The position numbers and the translations under genes are program-made. 64,000 nt of DNA, from positions 310,001 through 374,000 of the forward strand of contig JADKHN010000001.1 of assembly GCA_016721725.1 (NCBI GenBank), in the 5' to 3' direction. Below the pieces are notes generated by a model that saw only the letters and a list, made by a program, of their open reading frames with translations, was not told the DNA's origin and did not search any database. Shown here piece after piece: positions 58,291-64,000 of this stretch (the first letter of the stretch is position 1; the number at the start of each line of letters is the position of its first letter). The stretch comes from Chitinophagaceae bacterium. GTDB lineage: Bacteria > Bacteroidota > Bacteroidia > Chitinophagales > Chitinophagaceae.

Positions 58291-59658
58291 TCAATGATGG
58301 TGATGATGCATCATGCCCCCGAGTTCCTCCGGACTGACTTCCTTTTCTTTTGGCTTGACCTGCGATTCCATCCAGGAGAATAATTTTTCCGTGATCAGCC
58401 TGCGGTAACTGCTGTCCACCTGCTTTTCATCCTTCATCATCCGGTCAATATAGCTTTCCATCCAGCTCGTATCGCCTCCCATGTTCATGGTTCCGAAATA
58501 GCGCATCACTTCCGCTTTCATATAATCCCTCAGTTCTGCGTTGGTCACATCAAGCTGGTTTTCCTTCATCAGCTTATCGCTGATCAGGGTCCATTTCAAC
58601 TGGTTACTGAACAGGGGGAACTCCGCTTCAGCCTCATCAGCTGATTTTTCTTTTTCTCCTCCCGTCTGCAGCCAGCGTTTCAGGAATTCCGCAGGGAATT
58701 GCATTGGGGTCTCATCGATCACATAATGATACAGCTGGTCCTGCAGCTGATTGCGGCTCTGACTGTTCCAGTATTGCTGGATCTCTTCCCGAAGGTTATC
58801 CCTCAATTCCGTTTCGGTCTTGATCTCTTTACCCGGGTAGATCTCATTGAAGAATTCCTCATTGAGTTCGCGTTTTTCCACTAATCCCACTTTCGCGATC
58901 TCCAGGGAAAAATATTTTTTTGCAGCCTCCTTATCCCCTGCGGGCAAGCCAAGGTCCTGAATGATGGCCTGCAGTTTATCTTCTTCAAAGGCTTTACTGA
59001 GCTGCACCACCACTTTGTCTCCTGCCTTTTTACCCATGAATTTCTTACGGGTAGCCGGAGTCAGGTATTTGAGGATGACCGAATTTTCCTTTGAAATGCC
59101 GCCTTCCGTTTCGTTGCCTTCGCTGTCCGATTCCCGGAACTGGAGATTGAGTACATTCTCTTCACTGTCGATGGTCTCCGGTTCGGTCATTTTACCCCCC
59201 TTGATCTGCATCCGGGTGATCTCTTCATCGATCATGGCATCGGTCACAGCCACTTTATGAAAGACCGCATTCGCTTTGGAGAGTTCAGCCATTTTATAAT
59301 CGGGCTTCAGTCCGATCTCGAAAGAAAAAGCGTATTCGGATGGGTTATTGATGTCCATGTTCTGAACATCATTGGGGAGGGGCAATGGTTGTCCGAAGAT
59401 CTCGGGTTTTTCGGCATTGAGGTAACGATACAGTTCTTTTTCAACGGCCTTCAGCACTTCATCGGTAAAAATAGACTGCCCGTACATTTTTTTGATCATG
59501 CCGGCAGGCACCATCCCTTTGCGGAAGCCGGGGATATTTGCCGTCTTGCCGTATTCTTTCAGCTTTTTATCAAAAGAAGGAAAGTAATCGTCCTTTCCTA
59601 CTGTCACGGTCAGTTTATCATGCAAAAGACCAATGTTCTCTCTAGCTACGGTTGCCAT
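58291..59658 (-). CDS. tig: Trigger factor chaperone
   Basis: 455 residues. The N-terminal ribosome-binding domain holds GFRKGMVPAGMIKKMYG, the trigger factor signature GFRxGxxP. The middle shows a reduced PPIase-like region (VLNLQFRESDSEGNE) and the C-terminal arms are helical (ELRDNLREEIQQYWNSQSRN). It binds nascent chains at the ribosomal exit. The protein ends in MMHHHHH, a natural oligohistidine tail that could bind metal. It is transcribed alone; a tRNA gene lies upstream on the same strand. Confidence 0.93.
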   Translation of the reverse strand: MATVARENIGLLHDKLTVTVGKDDYFPSFDKKLKEYGKTANIPGFRKGMVPAGMIKKMYGQSIFTDEVLKAVEKELYRYLNAEKPEIFGQPLPLPNDVQNMDINNPSEYAFSFEIGLKPDYKMAELSKANAVFHKVAVTDAMIDEEITRMQIKGGKMTEPETIDSEENVLNLQFRESDSEGNETEGGISKENSVILKYLTPATRKKFMGKKAGDKVVVQLSKAFEEDKLQAIIQDLGLPAGDKEAAKKYFSLEIAKVGLVEKRELNEEFFNEIYPGKEIKTETELRDNLREEIQQYWNSQSRNQLQDQLYHYVIDETPMQFPAEFLKRWLQTGGEKEKSADEAEAEFPLFSNQLKWTLISDKLMKENQLDVTNAELRDYMKAEVMRYFGTMNMGGDTSWMESYIDRMMKDEKQVDSSYRRLITEKLFSWMESQVKPKEKEVSPEELGGMMHHHHH

Positions 59659-59712
59659 TGTATTTGTTTTAACAATTTAAGCTGAACAGGGAAAACGTTC
59701 ACTGTTCATGAG

Positions 59713-59794
59713 TGCGGATGATAGGGGTCGAACCTACATGGATTGCTCCGCCAGATCCTAAGTCTGGTGCGTCTGCCAATTTCGCCACATCCGC
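59713..59794 (-). tRNA. tRNA-Leu (anticodon UAG)
   Basis: 82 nt on the minus strand. A 7-bp acceptor stem (GCGGATG/CATCCGC), D-arm region GGCGAAATTGGCAGACGC, anticodon stem-loop CCAGA-CTTAGGA-TCTGG giving anticodon UAG, a class II variable arm and a T arm with GGTTCGACCCC. The discriminator is A and CCA is not encoded. It reads CUA (and probably CUN) Leu codons. Confidence 0.93.
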
Positions 59795-59908
59795 GGCTAT
59801 GTGAAACCCTTTGCCCAGAGCCAAGCCCCGTCTGCTAAAGGGCTGCAAAGGTAAGGGGTTTAATCAAAATTTTAAAACAGATTTGTTTCCGTAAATTCGT
59901 TTTAACGG

Positions 59909-62149
59909 ATGGAAACGACCACCAACATACCGAAATATACCCTCAACGCCGAAGAAGAGAAAAAAGAGATCCTGCGACAATACCGGGGCCTGCTCCGGGT
60001 ATTGAAACCAAAGCTCAAGCCGGGTAACAAGGAAATGTTACGCATCGCCTTCGAAATGGCCGCCGAGGCCCATAAGACCATGCGCCGGAAGAGCGGTGAG
60101 CCCTACATCCTTCATCCGCTGGCGGTAGCCAAGATCTGCGTGGAAGAGATCGGCCTGGGGGTCAGAAGCACCCTGTGCGCCCTGCTGCATGATACTGTGG
60201 AGGATACCGACATCACCCTGGAGGATATCCAGCGTGAATTCGGTTCGGAAGTGGCAAAGATCGTGGACGGACTCACCAAGATCAGTACGGTGATGGATAC
60301 GAACAGTACCCAGCAGGCCGAGAACTTCAAGAAGATCCTGCTCACGCTCACCGATGACCCAAGGGTGATCCTCATCAAACTGGCCGATCGACTGCACAAC
60401 ATGCGGACACTCGACAGTATGAAACGGGAAAAGCAGCTGAAGATCTCCAGTGAGACCGTTTATGTGTACGCGCCGCTGGCCCACCGCATGGGCCTGTACA
60501 ATATCAAGACCGAACTGGAGGACCTGGCCATGAAATACATGGAGCCGGATACCTACAAATACATTGCCCAGAAACTCAGCGATACCAAGCGGGAACGCAC
60601 CAAATACATCAACGATTTCATCCGGCCGATCAGGGAAAAACTGGAAAAATCCGGGTTCGATTTTGAGATCTACGGACGGCCAAAGAGCATACACTCTATC
60701 TGGAATAAAATGAAAAAGAAGGGCGTTGCTTTCGAAGAAGTGTACGACCTGTTCGCCATTCGCATCCTGGTCAATTCCGCAGTGGAAAAAGAAAAGGAGG
60801 AATGCTGGAAAGTGTACAGTGTGATCACCGATGAATATACGCCTTCACCTGAAAGGCTTCGTGACTGGCTGAGCAATCCCAAAAGCAATGGTTACGAAGC
60901 CCTCCATACCACCGTGATGGGCCCACAGGGAAAATGGGTGGAAGTACAGATACGCACCATGCGGATGAACGAGATCGCCGAAAAAGGGCTGGCCGCCCAC
61001 TGGAAATACAAGGAAGGAAAGGACGATGAAAGCCGCTTCGACAAATGGTTTCACCAGATCCGGGAAGCGCTCGGCAACCAGGACAGCAGCTCGATCGACT
61101 TCCTCCAGGATTTCAAGACCTCCTTCCTGGCCGAAGAGATCTATGTATACACCCCCAAGGGAGAAGTGAAGATGTTACCCATTGGCGCAACGGCGCTTGA
61201 CTTCGCTTTCAGTGTCCATACCGCCGTTGGCAGCAATTGCATCGGCGCCAAAGTGAACCATAAACTGGTTCCCATCAGTCATAAATTACGCAGCGGTGAC
61301 CAGATCGAGATCATCACCAGCGCCAAACAAAAACCCAATATCGAATGGCTGAATTTCGTGGTGACCAGCAAGGCCAAATCCAAGATCAAGGATACCCTGA
61401 AAGAGGAGAAAAGAAAAGTGGCCGAAGACGGGAAATACATCCTGTCGCGAAAATTGGAAGGCATGGGTGCGGCCATGAGCCACAGTAACCAGGAAGAACT
61501 GGCGGCCTTTTATAAAGTGAATTCCACGCTCGACCTGCTTTATGATATCGCCATTAAGAAGATCGATCTGAAAGAACTGAAGGAGTTCATTGTTGCAGGC
61601 GACAAACTGGTACACCCCAAGCCCGTTAAACCTGTCATACCCGAGGAAAAAACGGTGGTCGACATCACGGCCAGGCCCTATAACAAGAAAGACGCTGAAC
61701 TCATTATCTTCGGAGAAAGCAGCGATAAGATACAATATACCCTGGCCAATTGCTGCAAGCCCATTCCGGGTGACGATGTTTTTGGATTTGTGACCACCGG
61801 CGAAGGCCTGAAGATCCACCGTACCAATTGTCCCAACGCCGCCAGGTTACTGGCCAATTACGGCCACCGGGTGGTGAAGACCAAATGGGCGAAGAACAAG
61901 GAGATCTCCTTCCTGACGGGCCTCAAGATCATCGGACTGGATGATGTAGGTGTTATCCATAAGATCACCAACCTCATCAGCGGCGAAATGAAATTCAATA
62001 TCTCAGCCATGACCATCGAAGCCCGGGAAGGTATCTTTGAAGGCAATGTGAAGATATTCGTTCATGATAAGGACGAATTGGATGAGTTGGTTCAAAGGCT
62101 GATCGCATTGCCCGGAATTGAACGGGTTGACCGGTATGACACGGAGTAA
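59909..62149 (+). CDS. rel: Bifunctional (p)ppGpp synthetase/hydrolase (Rel/SpoT)
   Basis: 746 residues. N-terminal HD hydrolase with AEAHKTMRRKSGEPYILHPL and HDTVEDTDITLEDI (HDxxED intact), then the RelA/SpoT synthetase domain (IYGRPKSIHSIWNKMKKKG, EVYDLFAIRILVN, GYEALHTTVMGP), a TGS domain (EIYVYTPKGEVKMLPIGATAL), a helical part with the conserved CCKPIPGDDVFGFVT, and a C-terminal ACT domain. Both active sites look complete, so it should make and degrade the stringent-response alarmone. Confidence 0.95.
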   Translation: METTTNIPKYTLNAEEEKKEILRQYRGLLRVLKPKLKPGNKEMLRIAFEMAAEAHKTMRRKSGEPYILHPLAVAKICVEEIGLGVRSTLCALLHDTVEDTDITLEDIQREFGSEVAKIVDGLTKISTVMDTNSTQQAENFKKILLTLTDDPRVILIKLADRLHNMRTLDSMKREKQLKISSETVYVYAPLAHRMGLYNIKTELEDLAMKYMEPDTYKYIAQKLSDTKRERTKYINDFIRPIREKLEKSGFDFEIYGRPKSIHSIWNKMKKKGVAFEEVYDLFAIRILVNSAVEKEKEECWKVYSVITDEYTPSPERLRDWLSNPKSNGYEALHTTVMGPQGKWVEVQIRTMRMNEIAEKGLAAHWKYKEGKDDESRFDKWFHQIREALGNQDSSSIDFLQDFKTSFLAEEIYVYTPKGEVKMLPIGATALDFAFSVHTAVGSNCIGAKVNHKLVPISHKLRSGDQIEIITSAKQKPNIEWLNFVVTSKAKSKIKDTLKEEKRKVAEDGKYILSRKLEGMGAAMSHSNQEELAAFYKVNSTLDLLYDIAIKKIDLKELKEFIVAGDKLVHPKPVKPVIPEEKTVVDITARPYNKKDAELIIFGESSDKIQYTLANCCKPIPGDDVFGFVTTGEGLKIHRTNCPNAARLLANYGHRVVKTKWAKNKEISFLTGLKIIGLDDVGVIHKITNLISGEMKFNISAMTIEAREGIFEGNVKIFVHDKDELDELVQRLIALPGIERVDRYDTE

Positions 62150-62240
62150 CAAGACCATTTTAAATTATGTATTTTGAATGTTGAATCAAATACCCACATT
62201 CATTTATAATTTAAAATTCAACATGTAAAATAATGAAATC

Positions 62241-62417
62241 ATGCAGGAATTGATCGATCGCCTGATCCAGCAGGCCGGAATAAGTCCCGAACAGGCCGCC
62301 AAGGCGCTGGAGACCATCAAAGACTATGTAAAAGAGAAATTTCCGATGCTGGGAGGTGCGGTGGACAACATGTTCGCTTCCTCCTCGTCGGCTTCAACAG
62401 ATGATGCCGGCATGTGA
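62241..62417 (+). CDS. Small helical protein, 58 residues
   Basis: Reads QELIDRLIQQAGISPEQAAK, then ALETIKDYVKEKFPMLGGAV and a short Ser-rich tail. ATG 62241; an earlier ATG at 62233 stops after six codons. Similar short, mostly helical proteins with an xxAGxxxEQAxKA core are common in Bacteroidota, but I know no function. It lies 91 bp after rel and is followed by a terminator hairpin, which supports it being a real gene. Confidence 0.65.
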   Translation: MQELIDRLIQQAGISPEQAAKALETIKDYVKEKFPMLGGAVDNMFASSSSASTDDAGM

Positions 62418-62435
62418 TGAAACGGATCTTCCATG

Positions 62436-62462
62436 AAAAAACCCGGCCATACCGGGTTTCAT
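62436..62462. terminator. Bidirectional terminator between the small ORF and the acyl-CoA dehydrogenase gene
   Basis: An 8-bp stem (AAACCCGG/CCGGGTTT, 62439-62459) with a 5-nt loop. The A run on its left gives a T tail on the minus strand; on the plus strand the tail is TTTCATTC. It can serve both convergent genes. Confidence 0.75.
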
Positions 62463-62487
62463 TCTGTTCATTCATTTTTTAAAGGAC

Positions 62488-63639
62488 TCACTTCAGCAAC
62501 TCCCGGCTGATGACCAGTTTCTGTATCTCACTGGTGCCTTCTCCGATCGTGCACAATTTGCTGTCGCGATAAAATTTTTCAACCGGGAAATCCTTGGTGT
62601 ACCCGTAACCGCCAAATACCTGGACGGCATCCGTGCTGATCTCTACGGAGATCTCACTGGCGTAATACTTGGCCATGGCGGCTTCCTTGGTCATCGGCAG
62701 TCCCTTCATCTTCAGGTCACAGGCCTGGTTGATCAACAATTCAGCGGCGGCGATCTTGGTGGCCATATCAGCCAGTTTGAAACTGATGCCCTGGAAATTG
62801 GCGATGGGTTGATCGAACTGGTGTCTTTCCTTGGCGTACCGGACCGAAGCTTCATAAGCCCCCTTGGCGATCCCGAGCGCCAATGCCGCAATGGAGATCC
62901 TGCCACCGTCCAGTATTTTCATGCTTTGCTTGAAACCCTCGCCTACTTTACCCATTCGGCAACTATCCGGAATGCGGCAATTGTCGAAGATCATCTCCGC
63001 CGTTTCACTGGCACGCATGCCCAGCTTATTTTCTTTCTTACCGGCGCTGAAACCCGGAGTGCCCCGGTCGATGATGAAGGCGGTTGAATTATCCCTGGTC
63101 CTGGGTTCTCCGGTCCTGCAGATCACCACAGCCACATCACCGCTCTTTCCATGGGTGATCCAGTTCTTGGTACCGTTGATCAACCAATCATCTCCATCCC
63201 TGACCGCGGTGGTCCTCATATTACCTGCATCGCTGCCGGTATTGGCTTCCGTAAGTCCCCAGGCGCCGATATATTCGGCAGAAGCCAGTTTAGGCAGGTA
63301 TTTTTTCTTTTGTTCTTCACTCCCGAAAGCCAGGATATGGCCGGTACAGAGTGAATTGTGCGCTGCCAGGGAAAGGCCGACGGATCCGCAGACCTTGGCT
63401 ATTTCCTGGATGATGGCGCTGTATTCGAAATAACCGAGACCACTGCCTCCGTATTCCTCCGGAACCAGAACGCCCATGAGTCCCAGTTTGCCCATTTCCT
63501 TGAAGACAGGTACCGGGAATTCCTGGGATTCGTCCCATTCCATTAAATGCGGTTTGATGTATTGCTGGGCAAAATCCTTTGCCGTCTGGCTTACCTGAAG
63601 CGTAAGCTCATTTGTGGTGAAATTCATAATAGCATGCAA
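62488..63639 (-). CDS. Acyl-CoA dehydrogenase
   Basis: 383 residues. Blocks: LGLMGVLVPEEYGGSGLGYFEY, AWGLTEANTGSDAGNMRTTA (flavin and substrate binding), TKNWITHGKSGD, QFDQPIANFQGISFKLADMA and CTIGEGTSEIQKLVISREL with the catalytic Glu in GEGTSE. It is an FAD enzyme that introduces the alpha-beta double bond in short- or branched-chain acyl-CoAs. The chain-length specificity cannot be set. The ATG for MNFTTNE (63627) is an alternative start. Confidence 0.94.
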   Translation of the reverse strand: MHAIMNFTTNELTLQVSQTAKDFAQQYIKPHLMEWDESQEFPVPVFKEMGKLGLMGVLVPEEYGGSGLGYFEYSAIIQEIAKVCGSVGLSLAAHNSLCTGHILAFGSEEQKKKYLPKLASAEYIGAWGLTEANTGSDAGNMRTTAVRDGDDWLINGTKNWITHGKSGDVAVVICRTGEPRTRDNSTAFIIDRGTPGFSAGKKENKLGMRASETAEMIFDNCRIPDSCRMGKVGEGFKQSMKILDGGRISIAALALGIAKGAYEASVRYAKERHQFDQPIANFQGISFKLADMATKIAAAELLINQACDLKMKGLPMTKEAAMAKYYASEISVEISTDAVQVFGGYGYTKDFPVEKFYRDSKLCTIGEGTSEIQKLVISRELLK

Positions 63640-63697
63640 TCGTTAAGTCCGCAAATTAGCAGTTTTTTACATACCCCGCTAACCGTTCATAATGGAA

Positions 63698-64000
63698 CTA
63701 TCGGATGGTCAGGTAAGGTGAAAGTTTCAGGAAGAGTTCATCGGTCACGAGAATGATCTTTTTCAGTTCGGACAGGGCTGAAAAGTTTCCATGTTGATTC
63801 CGGTATTCAACAATCGCCCGGGCCAGGTTATAGCGGATATAGGGATGCTGTTTCAGTTCATCCGCCGTGGCCGAATTGATATTGAGTTGTTTGACCGCCG
63901 GATCATTGACCAGCAGGTAATTCCTGATCTTTTGGAATGTTGAATCGGGAAGGGCAAAGGTCTCGGCGACCTGTTCAATGCGGTAAAAGCCACCTAGTTT
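63698..64000 (-). CDS. Helix-hairpin-helix (ComEA-like) protein, partial at 5' end
   Basis: 101 codons in frame to the window edge, with no start in the window. It reads FYRIEQVAETFALPDSTFQK, then QLNINSATADELKQHPYIR and YNLARAIVEYRNQHGNFSAL, ending KLSPYLTIR. LNINSATADEL...HPYI and ARAIVEYR are the helix-hairpin-helix signature of ComEA-type DNA-binding domains. The N-terminal part suggests a preceding similar unit. It is on the same strand as the acyl-CoA dehydrogenase gene, 58 bp upstream of it. Role in DNA uptake or binding is suggested only by the family. Confidence 0.82.
   Translation of the reverse strand, partial: KLGGFYRIEQVAETFALPDSTFQKIRNYLLVNDPAVKQLNINSATADELKQHPYIRYNLARAIVEYRNQHGNFSALSELKKIILVTDELFLKLSPYLTIR

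Overview
The window looks like a chromosomal piece of a Bacteroidota bacterium, most likely the Chitinophagaceae (inference from gene content; no 16S is present). Signs of this are a type IX secretion (T9SS) C-terminal sorting domain, gldE-gldD beside ssb and mutY, ftsX followed by a DUF3098 gene and uppP, the large two-domain form of IspG, a tiny bL38/COX24-like basic protein beside rng, TAnnTTTG-type -7 boxes and few Shine-Dalgarno sites. No prophage, conjugative element, rRNA or CRISPR array was seen.

Layout. 1-4.8 kb (+): a small accessory cluster with two Fe(II)-dependent oxygenase families (PhyH and Asp/Asn hydroxylase), a Tat-exported degenerate metallophosphatase, a DUF2061-APS kinase fusion, an HxGH nucleotidyltransferase and a frameshifted sulfotransferase. 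This suggests PAPS-dependent sulfation coupled to hydroxylation. 4.86-15.4 kb (-): one giant T9SS-exported repeat protein (about 3,500 residues) with two LamG-like domains, about 18 PKD-like repeats, two glycine-rich modules and a sorting domain, interrupted by about ten frameshifts. 15.8-19.1 kb (-): leuS carrying an in-frame 487-bp insertion that encodes a DUF559 endonuclease-like domain bounded by 25-bp inverted repeats. 19.3-24.9 kb (+): ftsX, DUF3098, uppP, a lipoprotein, DUF3667, a UMF1-type MFS transporter and an MBL-fold hydrolase. 24.9-33.1 kb: DUF3108 protein, flippase-like membrane protein, ruvC, a two-component system, HIT protein, greA, a hydroxyacid dehydrogenase, RidA, a 3HCDH-like protein and tsaB.

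33.2-37.6 kb (+): a cysteine-free ArsR regulator, a persulfide dioxygenase-rhodanese fusion, and an unknown protein followed by an Omp85-like outer-membrane protein. 37.7-40.7 kb (-): three tandem LpxL-type acyltransferases (one frameshifted) with a small array of a 21-bp dispersed repeat. 40.8-51.2 kb: nadB, prolyl oligopeptidase, ispG, a BatB-BatC fusion, a class D beta-lactamase, DUF3109, DUF2306 and an orphan protein. 51.2-58.2 kb: mutY-ssb-gldE-gldD (-), divergent HU, a TPR protein, the 29-residue bL38-like ORF and rng. 58.3-64.0 kb: trigger factor, tRNA-Leu(UAG), rel, a 58-residue ORF, an acyl-CoA dehydrogenase and the 3' end of a helix-hairpin-helix protein.

Most of the window is core metabolism and cell envelope. 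The accessory or unusual parts are the sulfation-like cluster, the giant adhesin, the DUF559 insertion in leuS and the tripled acyltransferases. Two single-base frameshifts at A/T homopolymers, and the cluster of frameshifts in the DNA-repetitive part of the giant gene, may be residual consensus errors; this cannot be decided from one sequence.
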